A DNA stretch of 64,000 nt from assembly GCF_032922745.1 (NCBI RefSeq), contig NZ_CP136693.1, forward strand, positions 3,658,001-3,722,000, read 5' to 3'. The notes beneath the pieces were generated by a model. That model saw only the letters and a program-made list of their open reading frames with translations. It did no database searches and had not been told where the DNA came from. The translations under genes were made by a program, and so were the position numbers. The DNA comes from Marinobacter salarius (GTDB lineage: Bacteria; Pseudomonadota; Gammaproteobacteria; Pseudomonadales; Oleiphilaceae). Positions within the stretch are counted from its first letter, which is position 1, and every line of letters begins with the position of its first letter. This document shows positions 13,674 to 22,177 of the stretch, piece by piece.

Positions 13674-13689
13674 AACTTTTTAAAGAGCG
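13671..13689 (-). promoter_or_regulatory. boxA-like element in the rRNA leader
   Basis: The minus strand reads GCTCTTTAAAAAGTTAACC, close to the boxA core of rRNA leaders. It lies between promoter P2 and the 16S gene. Confidence 0.7.
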
Positions 13690-13717
13690 TTCGGGGCTTG
13701 CCCGATCAAGGTGGCGT

Positions 13718-13745
13718 ATTCTACATCGAATCGCTGCCTTGTCAA
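13718..13745 (-). promoter_or_regulatory. rRNA operon promoter P2
   Basis: On the minus strand a perfect -35 (TTGACA, 13740-13745) and a -10 (TAGAAT, 13718-13723) are separated by 16 bp. A GC-rich discriminator ACGCCACC follows, as in promoters under growth-rate and stringent control. Confidence 0.85.
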
Positions 13746-13849
13746 CCGCTTTCTGAAGAATTTTGAAACTCGAAATCTTCAATTAATTCAAACGGTTGTC
13801 TTTCAATTTCTGGCCCGCCTCAGTGGCGTGCCCCTCGAAAGAGATGCGT

Positions 13850-13877
13850 ATTCTACAGAGCTCACTCCGACTGTCAA
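13850..13877 (-). promoter_or_regulatory. rRNA operon promoter P1
   Basis: A second TTGACA (13872-13877), 16 bp spacer, TAGAAT (13850-13855) lies 132 bp upstream of P2 and has the same -10 and first downstream bases (ACGC). The two form a tandem promoter pair. P1 begins only about 40 bp after the purT stop codon. Confidence 0.85.
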
Positions 13878-13918
13878 CGGTTCGTTATAACTTTTTCAGG
13901 AAACCTGACGATTTATCG

Positions 13919-15109
13919 TCAAAGCTCGGTTTTCACAGCGGCCGCAGCCTGGGTTGCTTTCTCCCTGGCCTCGTCAATCGAGCTACCGGACGCAAGCGCG
14001 ACCCCCATTCTCCGCCGCCCCTTCAGTTCAGGTTTCCCAAAGAGCCTGATAAAGATGTCAGGTTGAGCCAACGCTTTTTCAAGCCCTGTATAGGCAACCG
14101 CATCCGAATCACCCTCCGGCAATATCACTGCGGAGGCTGAGGGGCCCTGTTGACGGATCGCCGGTATCGGCAACCCGAGGATGGCGCGGGCGTGCAAGGC
14201 AAACTCGGACAGATCCTGGGAAACCAGAGTCACCAACCCCGTGTCGTGAGGGCGTGGCGACACTTCTGAAAACCATACGTCATCGCCCTTCACAAACAAT
14301 TCCACACCGTAGACACCATAGCCACCCAGATTGCTGGCAACCGCTTCCGCGATTTCCCGGGAACGGGCCAGCGCCTTGTCACTCATTGGTTGCGGCTGCC
14401 AGGATTCACGGTAATCGCCGTCTTCCTGATGGTGCCCAATAGGATCACAGAATGAAATACCGTCGCGGTGCTTCACGGTCAGCAAGGTAATTTCGTAGTC
14501 AAAATCCACAAACCCTTCGACAATCACCCTTCCCTTGCCGGCTCGACCACCGGTCTGGGCATAATCCCAAGCGGTCTCAATATCATCGGCGGACTTGACC
14601 GTGCTCTGCCCTTTTCCTGAAGAACTCATAACGGGCTTCACCACCAGAGGCATTCCGATGGCTTCGACGGCCGCAAGATACTCCTCTTTCGACTCGGCAA
14701 ATCGATAGGGTGACGTTGCAAGCCCGAGTTCTTCGGCGGCCAGGCGACGGATACCTTCCCGGTTCATGGTGAGATTGACGGCTCTTGCGGTGGGAATCAC
14801 CCGATAGCCTTCCTGCTCGAGCTTCACCAGCTCCGGCGTGGCAATCGCCTCAATTTCCGGCACGATGAGGTTTGGCTTTTCCGCTTCAATAATGCTGCGC
14901 AAGGCAGCGCCATCGAGCATATCGACAACGTGACTCCGATGGGCCACCTGCATGGCCGGGGCGTTGGCGTAACGGTCAACTGCGATAACTTCCACACCAA
15001 AGCGCTGGAGTTCAATCACAACTTCCTTCCCCAGCTCTCCCGAGCCACAGAAGAGAACCCTGAAAGCATTTCCTTTCAGCGGAGTACCAATACGAACTGT
15101 GTCAGTCAT
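13919..15109 (-). CDS. purT: Formate-dependent GAR transformylase
   Basis: This 396-residue ATP-grasp enzyme makes formylglycinamide ribonucleotide from GAR, formate and ATP in purine synthesis. The N-terminal nucleotide-fold region shows FCGSGELGKEV, and the ATP-grasp part shows VVKPVMSSSGKGQS, the P-loop-like stretch of PurT. The C-terminal EVSPRPHDTGLVT matches the family. The length equals that of E. coli PurT (392). The ATG lies close to the DUF1289 stop codon (about 40 nt), so the two may be co-transcribed. No clear terminator separates purT from the rRNA promoters downstream. Confidence 0.95.
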   Translation of the reverse strand: MTDTVRIGTPLKGNAFRVLFCGSGELGKEVVIELQRFGVEVIAVDRYANAPAMQVAHRSHVVDMLDGAALRSIIEAEKPNLIVPEIEAIATPELVKLEQEGYRVIPTARAVNLTMNREGIRRLAAEELGLATSPYRFAESKEEYLAAVEAIGMPLVVKPVMSSSGKGQSTVKSADDIETAWDYAQTGGRAGKGRVIVEGFVDFDYEITLLTVKHRDGISFCDPIGHHQEDGDYRESWQPQPMSDKALARSREIAEAVASNLGGYGVYGVELFVKGDDVWFSEVSPRPHDTGLVTLVSQDLSEFALHARAILGLPIPAIRQQGPSASAVILPEGDSDAVAYTGLEKALAQPDIFIRLFGKPELKGRRRMGVALASGSSIDEAREKATQAAAAVKTEL

Positions 15110-15147
15110 GAAAGTTTCTGCCTTTCCTGATATCGGGGGTCAAAGAC

Positions 15148-15330
15148 CTAGATCAAAAATTTGCTTTCACGCTCGGCCACTTTACGCAGCACCTCCTGGC
15201 GCTCTTCATTGCTCATCTGGGACCATCGCGTGATCTCATCACCACTGCGATGGCACCCAACACACATATCGTTGTCATCAAGGGCGCAAATACTCACACA
15301 GGGCGAGCGCACCTTATCAGCCACTTTCAT
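15148..15330 (-). CDS. DUF1289 cysteine-rich small protein
   Basis: This 60-residue protein has the DUF1289 pattern: SPCVSICALDDNDMCVGCHRS with four cysteines, followed by a helical tail (EERQEVLRKVAERE). The spacing of the cysteines suggests a metal site or a small iron-sulfur centre. The function of the family is unknown. It lies between bluB and purT on the same strand. Confidence 0.85.
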   Translation of the reverse strand: MKVADKVRSPCVSICALDDNDMCVGCHRSGDEITRWSQMSNEERQEVLRKVAERESKFLI

Positions 15331-15363
15331 TCCGCAACCTCACCTAACGTCTTGACCACTACT

Positions 15364-16086
15364 TTAACCTTTCCTGATCTCTGCTTCTAACGCCGGTTCC
15401 GTCAACGACTCACCCCAGGTGCTTCCATGCACAAGATCAGCCAGAGGCAACCGCGAGCGCCATCCCTTTTTCTGTAGTTCAGGCTGTTCAAGAAACTCGC
15501 TGACAAAGCCAAGGCACAGATAGGCCAACGGGTATACGTGTTCGGGGAGCTTCAGTGTCTTCGCCAGCTTTTCCTGATCCAGAATACTGACCCAGCCCAC
15601 ACCGATCCCTTCAGCCCTTGCTGCCAGCCAAAAGTTCTGTACCGCCAGGCACGTACTGAAAAGATCCGTTTCAACGATCGAGTTACGCCCCAGCACATGG
15701 CTACCACCGCGACTTCGGTCACAGGTGATGCATAGATTAATCGGGCTTTCCAGGATGCCCTGGAGCTTCAGACTCTTATACTGTGTATTGCGCTCGCCTT
15801 CATAATTTTCCGCGGCTTTCCGGTTCTCTTCCTCGAAAATGGAAAGCACTGCGCTGCGCACTGACTTGCTATCGATTACGAGAAAGTCCCACGGCTGCAT
15901 AAAACCGACGGAGGGTGCGTGGTGGGCCGCGTCGAGCAGTCGGGCAAGGACATCAGGGGGAATCGGATCAGGAAGAAACTGCGAGCGCACATCCCGGCGT
16001 TCATGGATAGCACGATAGAGCCCGCTCGTTTCTTCGTCACTAAAGGGGCGATTCTGGTTTGGCTGGTGAGCTCTGTCGTCTGTCAT
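15364..16086 (-). CDS. bluB: 5,6-dimethylbenzimidazole synthase
   Basis: This 240-residue nitroreductase-fold protein belongs to the BluB group, which splits reduced FMN with oxygen to make the lower ligand of cobalamin. Supporting motifs are ERRDVRSQFLPDPI near the N-terminus, SVGFMQPWDFLVI, the loop SRGGSHVLGRNSI and the FMN-fold segment GVGWVSILD. It ends the cobalamin operon, 18 nt after cobQ. Its presence means that cobalamin with the DMB ligand can be completed from corrinoid precursors. General nitroreductases lack the RDVR start region, so BluB is the better call. Confidence 0.9.
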   Translation of the reverse strand: MTDDRAHQPNQNRPFSDEETSGLYRAIHERRDVRSQFLPDPIPPDVLARLLDAAHHAPSVGFMQPWDFLVIDSKSVRSAVLSIFEEENRKAAENYEGERNTQYKSLKLQGILESPINLCITCDRSRGGSHVLGRNSIVETDLFSTCLAVQNFWLAARAEGIGVGWVSILDQEKLAKTLKLPEHVYPLAYLCLGFVSEFLEQPELQKKGWRSRLPLADLVHGSTWGESLTEPALEAEIRKG

Positions 16087-16104
16087 TCTTTGCCTCTAAT
16101 ACCG

Positions 16105-17562
16105 TCAATTGAGTCCCAGCAGATGCTTCAGAAACCCCGTGTCCAGACACTCCTCAACGAGATCCGCCAGGCGATCCAGCTGTTCCAGGCGATGTGCCTT
16201 GTAGTCTACGGCCTGATGCTGAGCTCCCAAGCCCGCCCATTCGAGTATCTCACGGGTCGCTTCAGGCTGATCGAAAATGCCGTGAACATAGGTTCCAATT
16301 ATCTGACCGTCCTCACTCACTGCGCCTTCAGGCCGTCCATTCAGTGTCGCCATGGGGCGTTCAAGCGCGGGGCCACAGGAAATACCGTTATGCATCTCAT
16401 AACCTGTGAACCCCGCCCTTCCACTGCCAAGCGTTAATTCTCCGGAAACGTCCTTCAGCGTTTTGCCGGCAACCATCCGTGTGGTCATGTTGAGCAACTC
16501 AAGGCCAGGCGTGGTACCGGCATCCCCTTCCAGGCCGTCCGGGTCGGATACCGACCGCCCCATCATCTGAAAGCCACCGCAAATGCCTAACACCTTGCCG
16601 CCATAACGGAGGTGTTTCTGAATAGCCTCAGGCCAGCCCTGGGATCTCAGCCATTGCAGATCATGCCGGGTGCTTTTGCTGCCCGGTAACAGGATCAGGT
16701 CAGCCGGGGGAATCCGCTGGTCGGGGCCGATGAATTGGAGGTTGACGCCCGGGTGCAGACGAAGGGGGTCAAAGTCATTGTGATTGCTGATGCGAGGTAA
16801 CACCGGGACGATCACATTCAGTGCATCGGGTTCATTGGTGCCACTGGTGCCAACGCTGTCTTCTGCGTCAATCACCAAGCCATGCAGATACGGCAATACG
16901 CCAGCTACGGCTTTATCAGTGCGTTCGGCCAGCCAATCCAGGCCTGGCTTCAACAAGGCAATATCGCCCCGAAAACGGTTGATAACGAAGCCTTTCGTGC
17001 GCGCTCGTTCGCTCTCGGTGATGAGTTCAAGCGTGCCCACCAGTTGGGCGAATACACCACCTTTGTCAATATCGCCGACGAGGAGCACCGGGCAATCGGC
17101 CGCTTCGGCGAAGCCCATGTTGGCAATATCATTCGCACGCAAATTGATCTCGGCGGGGCTACCGGCCCCTTCGGCAATGATCACGTCATAGCGGGCACTC
17201 AGGGCTCGCCATGCCTCCATCACAGAGGCCATCGCCTCGGCCTTGTAGGCATGGTAATGCAGAGCGTTCATATTGCCGTGAACCTTGCCTCGCAGGATTA
17301 CCTGGGCACCGCAGTCACTCTGGGGCTTGAGCAACACCGGATTCATATCGCTATGCGGGGCGAGCCCGCAGGCCAGTGCCTGAAGTGCCGTGGAACGGCC
17401 TATTTCACCGCCGTCGACGGTAACCGCACTGTTCAGGGCCATGTTCTGGGGTTTGAAAGGCGCTACGGAAACACCCTGCCGCGCCAGCCACCGACACAGG
17501 GCGGCGACGACCGTCGTTTTGCCGGCATCGGAAGTCGTTCCCTGTATCATCAACGTGGTCAT
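16105..17562 (-). CDS. cobQ: Cobyric acid synthase
   Basis: This 485-residue glutamine amidotransferase adds four amide groups to adenosylcobyrinic acid a,c-diamide. The N-terminal synthetase half starts with TTLMIQGTTSDAGKTTVVAAL (P-loop GTTSDAGKT) and continues with APFKPQNMALNSAV, both diagnostic for CobQ. The C-terminal amidotransferase half has the nucleophile region LGICGGFQMMG and the His of YVHGIFD. The length matches the family. It follows cobO by 15 nt in the B12 operon. Confidence 0.96.
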   Translation of the reverse strand: MTTLMIQGTTSDAGKTTVVAALCRWLARQGVSVAPFKPQNMALNSAVTVDGGEIGRSTALQALACGLAPHSDMNPVLLKPQSDCGAQVILRGKVHGNMNALHYHAYKAEAMASVMEAWRALSARYDVIIAEGAGSPAEINLRANDIANMGFAEAADCPVLLVGDIDKGGVFAQLVGTLELITESERARTKGFVINRFRGDIALLKPGLDWLAERTDKAVAGVLPYLHGLVIDAEDSVGTSGTNEPDALNVIVPVLPRISNHNDFDPLRLHPGVNLQFIGPDQRIPPADLILLPGSKSTRHDLQWLRSQGWPEAIQKHLRYGGKVLGICGGFQMMGRSVSDPDGLEGDAGTTPGLELLNMTTRMVAGKTLKDVSGELTLGSGRAGFTGYEMHNGISCGPALERPMATLNGRPEGAVSEDGQIIGTYVHGIFDQPEATREILEWAGLGAQHQAVDYKAHRLEQLDRLADLVEECLDTGFLKHLLGLN

Positions 17563-17577
17563 GGGTAGCAGCCTCTG

Positions 17578-18189
17578 TTACAGCTCGACACCTTTCTGGG
17601 CTTTCACACCCTGGTCCTTGAAGGCATGCTTCACCACGCCCATTTCCGTGACAGTGTCCGCCAGGTCCACCAGTTCCTGTGGTGCCGACCGACCGGTCAC
17701 TACCACATGCTGCATCTCCGGGCGGCCCTGGAGGTCGTCCAGAACACGGTCGAGATCAATATAGTCGTACTTCAGGGCGATGTTGAGTTCGTCCAGCAGG
17801 ACCAGGTCGTAGCTGTCGTCTTTCAACATGTTGGCGGCCACATCCCAGGCGGCATTGGCTGCCTCCACGTCCTGCTCCCGGTTCTTGGTATCCCAGGTAT
17901 AGCCCTGGCCCATCACGTGATAACTCACGTTGGGCAATTCGCGGAAGAACGCTTCTTCACCGGTGCTGAATGCGCCTTTGATGAACTGGACAATACCCAC
18001 TTTCATGCCATGGCCGAGCGCCCGGGCCACCATGCCAAAACCGGAACTGCTCTTGCCTTTACCCGGGCCGGTCAGCACCAGCAGCACACCCTGTTCTTTC
18101 TGGGCACGGGCGATGCGCTCCTGCATGATCTTCTGCTTTGCGTCCATGCGGCGGGCATGGCGTTCGGGGTCTTTGGCGCGTTCACGCAT
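17578..18189 (-). CDS. cobO: Cob(I)yrinic acid a,c-diamide adenosyltransferase, CobO/BtuR type
   Basis: This 203-residue enzyme transfers the adenosyl group of ATP to the cobalt of corrinoids. The P-loop GPGKGKSSSGFG and VLLDELNIAL are typical of the CobA/CobO/BtuR family. A longer open frame reaches 18336, but it lies inside cobB; the ATG at 18189 gives a normal family start (MRERAKDPERHARRM) and overlaps the cobB stop codon by 8 bp. A second, unrelated adenosyltransferase of the PduO type is encoded at 29669. Confidence 0.94.
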   Translation of the reverse strand: MRERAKDPERHARRMDAKQKIMQERIARAQKEQGVLLVLTGPGKGKSSSGFGMVARALGHGMKVGIVQFIKGAFSTGEEAFFRELPNVSYHVMGQGYTWDTKNREQDVEAANAAWDVAANMLKDDSYDLVLLDELNIALKYDYIDLDRVLDDLQGRPEMQHVVVTGRSAPQELVDLADTVTEMGVVKHAFKDQGVKAQKGVEL

Positions 18190-19510
18190 AGTCAGGCTCC
18201 TTATCGATAAGCGGGCGAATGGCCTGCCCGCGAAAAATTCCGGCCACCAGTTCTGGGGCGGAGGGAAAATAGCCGTGGAAATAGCTGGCCACCAGCCCCT
18301 TCCGGCAATACACCGGTTCAGCCTCGGTGCCCGCAACCTTGCGGGTTCGGGCCAGGGGTTGCCAGTCAGTTTCCAGTCGCGAGTGATGATAGGTATGCCC
18401 CCGCAACTGCCCCTGCTCGGTATTCAGGCTCTGCAAACCCAGCGCCTGCAGGCGGCCGGCCATACTGACGCGACCGGGGATAATTCCGAGCAGGTTGTGG
18501 ATCTCTCCGTCGTGGTCCGCCAGTTCCTCCACACAGGCCATTAACCCGCCACACTCGGCCAGCATGGGTTTACCGGCGCTGTAGTGGTTGCGAATCGCCT
18601 CCAACATCGAACGGTTACCGGCCAGAGTGGCACCATGAAGTTCCGGGTACCCGCCTGGTAACCAGAGGGCGTCGGCGTCTGGCAATGCTGAATCTATCAT
18701 CGGGGAGAAGAAAGACAGTTTTGCCCCCATCGCCTGCAACAGGTCCAGATTAGCGCGGTAAATAAAACTCAGCGCTGCGTCCCGGGCAATGGCGATGCGA
18801 ACCCCCTCAAGCAACGGTGGTGGGGACTCCGGGGGTTCAGCTTCCAACGTCACGGGAAGCGGCAGGCCATCCAGCCCTGCTTCCGCAAGAACGTCAGCGG
18901 CGGCGTCCAGACGCTGCTCCAGATCGCCCAACTCGCCGGCCTGAACCAGCCCAAGATGCCGGTTTGGAAGACTCATGGCCTCGTTTCGGGGAATGGCCCC
19001 TAGCAGACTGATGCCTTCAGGCAGGCTCTCCCGCAGCATAGCCCCATGTCGGGGACTTCCGATGCGGTTGGCAATCACCTGATAAACCGGAAGCGCGGAG
19101 TCGAATTTTGATAATCCCAGAGCCACCGCTCCAAAAGTCTGAGCCATGCCGCGGGCATCAATGACCGGCAGAGCGGGAATACCCATCAGCTTGGCGAGGT
19201 CCGCACTGGAAGGGTCACCGTCAAACAATCCCATTGATCCTTCCACCAGAATAAGGTCGGCATCCTGCGCGGCTTCCATCAGACGCCAGCGACACTCGTC
19301 CTCGCCCGTCATCCACGGATGTAACTGGTACACCGGCTGTCCGGATGCGACTTCCAGCACCATCGGGTCCAGGTAATCCGGGCCGTGCTTGAACACCCGT
19401 ACCTTTCGTCCGGCATTCCTATGCAATCTCGCCAGCGCTGCGGTCACCATGGACTTCCCCTGGCCAGAACCTGGTGCGGTAATCATTGCGGCTGGTACGG
19501 TTGCTTTCAT
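18182..19510 (-). CDS. cobB: Cobyrinic acid a,c-diamide synthase
   Basis: This 442-residue amidotransferase amidates the a and c side chains of cobyrinic acid. The N-terminal ATP-binding half reads AAMITAPGSGQGKSMVTAALARLH, followed by FKHGPDYLDPMVLEVASGQP, the CobB/CbiA signature. The C-terminal half has PMLAECGGLMACVEEL with the amidotransferase Cys and SYFHGYFPSAPE with the His. I chose the ATG at 19510 because AGGAG lies just before it; an upstream in-frame start at 19558 would intrude into btuD. Having this enzyme beside salvage genes suggests that a complete or late corrinoid pathway exists in the genome. Confidence 0.94.
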   Translation of the reverse strand: MKATVPAAMITAPGSGQGKSMVTAALARLHRNAGRKVRVFKHGPDYLDPMVLEVASGQPVYQLHPWMTGEDECRWRLMEAAQDADLILVEGSMGLFDGDPSSADLAKLMGIPALPVIDARGMAQTFGAVALGLSKFDSALPVYQVIANRIGSPRHGAMLRESLPEGISLLGAIPRNEAMSLPNRHLGLVQAGELGDLEQRLDAAADVLAEAGLDGLPLPVTLEAEPPESPPPLLEGVRIAIARDAALSFIYRANLDLLQAMGAKLSFFSPMIDSALPDADALWLPGGYPELHGATLAGNRSMLEAIRNHYSAGKPMLAECGGLMACVEELADHDGEIHNLLGIIPGRVSMAGRLQALGLQSLNTEQGQLRGHTYHHSRLETDWQPLARTRKVAGTEAEPVYCRKGLVASYFHGYFPSAPELVAGIFRGQAIRPLIDKEPDYA

Positions 19511-19523
19511 ATAGCTCCTACGT

Positions 19524-20294
19524 TCAATACTTAACAGGGACAAATAGCGGCGCACCATCCACGTCCACTGTTAGAAGTTCCTGATCATAAAGCCGTTCAA
19601 GCGCGGCCGGCACGAGCATTCGTTCTGCAGGCCCCCAGCACGCTTCGCCGTTGGGGTACAGCAACAGCAGATGGTCACACCATCGTGCTGCGAGATTTAG
19701 ATCGTGCAGACACATGAATACCGAACGCCCACTACGCGCCTGCTCGGTCAGTAACTGGAGTACCGACACCTGATGGTGCAGATCAAGATGGTTGGTGGGT
19801 TCATCCAGAAGCCAGGTATCAGGCGCCTGGGTCAGCACTGTGGCAATAGCTACTCTCTGGCGTTCACCGCCAGAGAGTGTGTTCACCAGCCGATCACTGA
19901 GATGGCCCACATCCAGCTGTTCCAGAGCGCCTCTCGCAAGACGTTCATCGGCTCCGGACTCCATCTGCCAGGGTGACAACCAGGGGTGGCGCCCGATCAG
20001 CGCCGTTTCCAGTACCGTCGCGGGAAAACCGTCCTGCCGTTCCTGGAAAACCATCCCCAGTTGTTGCGATATTGTCCTGCGCTTCAGGTCTGCCAAAGGA
20101 TGCTCTCCCAGGCAAACCGATCCGTGACGTGGTGCTCGCAACCCCGCCAGTGTGTGCAAGAGCGTCGTCTTGCCGGCACCATTTGGCCCCAAAACGCCCC
20201 AGATCTGCCCGGGTTCCACGGCAAAGTTCAGCGCTTCCCCATCGCCCCGCCCGGGAATGTCGATGACCAACTGTCTAGCCTGCAACGGATTCAT
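19524..20294 (-). CDS. btuD: Cobalamin ABC transporter ATPase
   Basis: This 256-residue ATP-binding protein has Walker A GPNGAGKTTL, signature LSGGERQRVAIA, Walker B WLLDEPTNHLD and the switch His in CLHDLNLAA. It resembles the FecE/BtuD/HmuV group, which energises uptake of B12, haem or siderophores. The start codon overlaps the btuC stop codon (ATGA). The riboswitch, BtuB-like receptor and neighbouring cobalamin genes make cobalamin or another corrinoid the expected substrate. Confidence 0.9.
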   Translation of the reverse strand: MNPLQARQLVIDIPGRGDGEALNFAVEPGQIWGVLGPNGAGKTTLLHTLAGLRAPRHGSVCLGEHPLADLKRRTISQQLGMVFQERQDGFPATVLETALIGRHPWLSPWQMESGADERLARGALEQLDVGHLSDRLVNTLSGGERQRVAIATVLTQAPDTWLLDEPTNHLDLHHQVSVLQLLTEQARSGRSVFMCLHDLNLAARWCDHLLLLYPNGEACWGPAERMLVPAALERLYDQELLTVDVDGAPLFVPVKY

Positions 20295-21265
20295 CAGCGG
20301 CTCCGGTACAGTAGGTAAAGGAAGGTGGGTACACCCAGCAAGGCCGTAATCACACCTACCGGCAACTGCTCGGGCGCAATCACCACCCGTGCCAGGGTAT
20401 CCGCCAGCACCAGCAGCGTGCCGCCACCCAATGCACAGGCAGGGAGGATCAGGCGCTGGTCATTACCGAGGACCAGCCGCAGCATGTGGGGCACCACCAA
20501 GCCGACAAAACCAATACTGCCAGCCATGGTGACCGCGGTGGCCGTGAGCAGGCTGGCAAGGATATAGATCGTCCATTCCAGCGGTCGCACCGCCACTCCA
20601 AGGGCTGCCGCCTGCATGGGACCGCGTGCCAGTACGTTAAGGCTCCGCCCCAGGGGCACCACCAAAAGACACACCAGCACCAGGAAAGCCAGTGCGGGCC
20701 AGGGCGTTCTAGCGTAGGACACATCGCCCATCAACCAGTACAACATTCCCGGCAAGCGCTGGGCCGGGCTGATCGCTAACATCAGGGTAATCACCGCGCC
20801 CCAGCCTGCGGCGACCACCACACCGGTGAGCAACAAACGCGACGGCGTCCAGCTTCCGGTCCCATGGGCCAGACCGAACACCATCAGTGTGGCCAACAAC
20901 GCACCGGCAAAAGCCGATCCCGAAATCATCAAACCGCCCAGGCCCGCCAGCATCGCAAACAAGGCCCCGACGGCAGCACCGCCAGACAACCCCAGAACGT
21001 AGGGGTCCGCCAACGGATTGCGTAACAGCACCTGCATCAGAGCCCCGGCCACGGCCAGCAAACCGCCCGTTGCGAAAGCGGACAGTGTCCGTGGCAGGCG
21101 CAATTCCAGCACCAGGGTTTGCTGCAGGTTGCTGCCCTCACCCAGAATGACGGCGACAACATCTCCCGGTGCCACGCTGACACTGCCCACACCCACCGAC
21201 AACATCATGGCGACGAGGCTGGCCAGAGCCAACAACACAAGTGGCATGGTCAGAGGCCTGCTCAA
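20294..21265 (-). CDS. btuC: Cobalamin ABC transporter permease
   Basis: This 323-residue polytopic protein belongs to the FecCD/BtuC family. It is almost wholly hydrophobic (about ten helices) and contains conserved segments LRLPRTLSAFATGGLLAVAG, LADPYVLGLSGGAAVGA and GSIGFVGLVVPHMLRL, the last being the coupling-loop region. It forms the inner membrane channel with BtuD and receives substrate from BtuF. Spacing to btuF is 15 nt. Confidence 0.92.
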   Translation of the reverse strand: MSRPLTMPLVLLALASLVAMMLSVGVGSVSVAPGDVVAVILGEGSNLQQTLVLELRLPRTLSAFATGGLLAVAGALMQVLLRNPLADPYVLGLSGGAAVGALFAMLAGLGGLMISGSAFAGALLATLMVFGLAHGTGSWTPSRLLLTGVVVAAGWGAVITLMLAISPAQRLPGMLYWLMGDVSYARTPWPALAFLVLVCLLVVPLGRSLNVLARGPMQAAALGVAVRPLEWTIYILASLLTATAVTMAGSIGFVGLVVPHMLRLVLGNDQRLILPACALGGGTLLVLADTLARVVIAPEQLPVGVITALLGVPTFLYLLYRSR

Positions 21266-21280
21266 GGGGTCTGTCTCCCA

Positions 21281-22177
21281 CTAACGTTTGGCACGGGCAT
21301 CATCCAGTTTCTCGCAAAACAGTTGTGAACCTTTCAGAATACGCGGCGTCGGGCGCTGGATCAGCGACGGTGGAACGAAGTACAGGTTCTCCTTCGCGGT
21401 GGCATCGATACTCTGGAAAGCCTCCCAGCGGGTCAGCCAGTGCCGGTTCTCTTCACCCATGCCACCGGCCAGAATGGCCTCAGGGTTGGCGCCGATAACC
21501 GCCTCGGCACTGATTCTCGGCACCAGGCGATCAAGATCACCGAATACGTTCACGCCACCGCATAGCGTGATCACCTTACCAATCAGGTGCTCGTCGTTCA
21601 CGGTCATCAGAGGCTCATCCCACACCTGATAGAACACCGAGACCGGCTCCGCACCCTGATATTGTTTTTTCAGTGCGGCCATTCCCTTGCGGAAACGATC
21701 CGCTTCGGCAAAGCCTTCATCTTCGGTACCCGCCAGAATCGACAGCCGTTCGATGGTGCTTGAAACGCCCTCAAAACTTCGGGGTTCAATGGAGAATACC
21801 GGCAACCCCAGGTCCTTCAGGGCCGCAATCTGTTCCGGCGGGTTGCCCGTCACCCAACCAATGACCAGATCAGGTTTCAGTGCCATCAGGCGCTCAAGGT
21901 CCATGCGAGTGTGGCTACCCACAGAGGTGACCTGCTTCGCCTGCACGGGGTAATCACTGTACGAAACCACCGCGATGACCTGATCACCGGCGCCTGCAGC
22001 CCAGACAAGTTCGGTCGCTCCGGGAGACAAGGCGGCGATCCGGCTGGCCGGTTGTTCAAGGCAGACTTCCTGGCCGGTATCGTCGGTAGCACATCGCTCA
22101 GTACCGGCCACAGTCTCCAGTGAGATGGTCAGAGCTAACAATATCAGCGCAGCGGTATACCGAAACGATTTCAACAT
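21281..22177 (-). CDS. btuF: Periplasmic cobalamin-binding protein
   Basis: I take the ATG at 22177, which gives a 298-residue protein with a clean signal peptide (MLKSFRYTAALILLALTISLETVAG). The mature part is a class III substrate-binding protein: ASRIAALSPGATELVWAAGAG near the start, GSHTRMDLERLMALKPDLVIGW in the middle and SAEAVIGANPEAIL in the second lobe. BtuF delivers corrinoids to BtuCD. The ATG overlaps the cobN stop codon (ATGTTGA), so this protein is translationally coupled to the exported CobN-like chelatase. Haem binding is an alternative but fits the surroundings less well. Confidence 0.9.
   Translation of the reverse strand: MLKSFRYTAALILLALTISLETVAGTERCATDDTGQEVCLEQPASRIAALSPGATELVWAAGAGDQVIAVVSYSDYPVQAKQVTSVGSHTRMDLERLMALKPDLVIGWVTGNPPEQIAALKDLGLPVFSIEPRSFEGVSSTIERLSILAGTEDEGFAEADRFRKGMAALKKQYQGAEPVSVFYQVWDEPLMTVNDEHLIGKVITLCGGVNVFGDLDRLVPRISAEAVIGANPEAILAGGMGEENRHWLTRWEAFQSIDATAKENLYFVPPSLIQRPTPRILKGSQLFCEKLDDARAKR

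Noticed and set aside
17626..18544. Two long plus-strand frames opposite cobO and cobB
   Set aside because: Both are antisense to well supported cobalamin genes and have low-complexity translations typical of GC-rich shadows.
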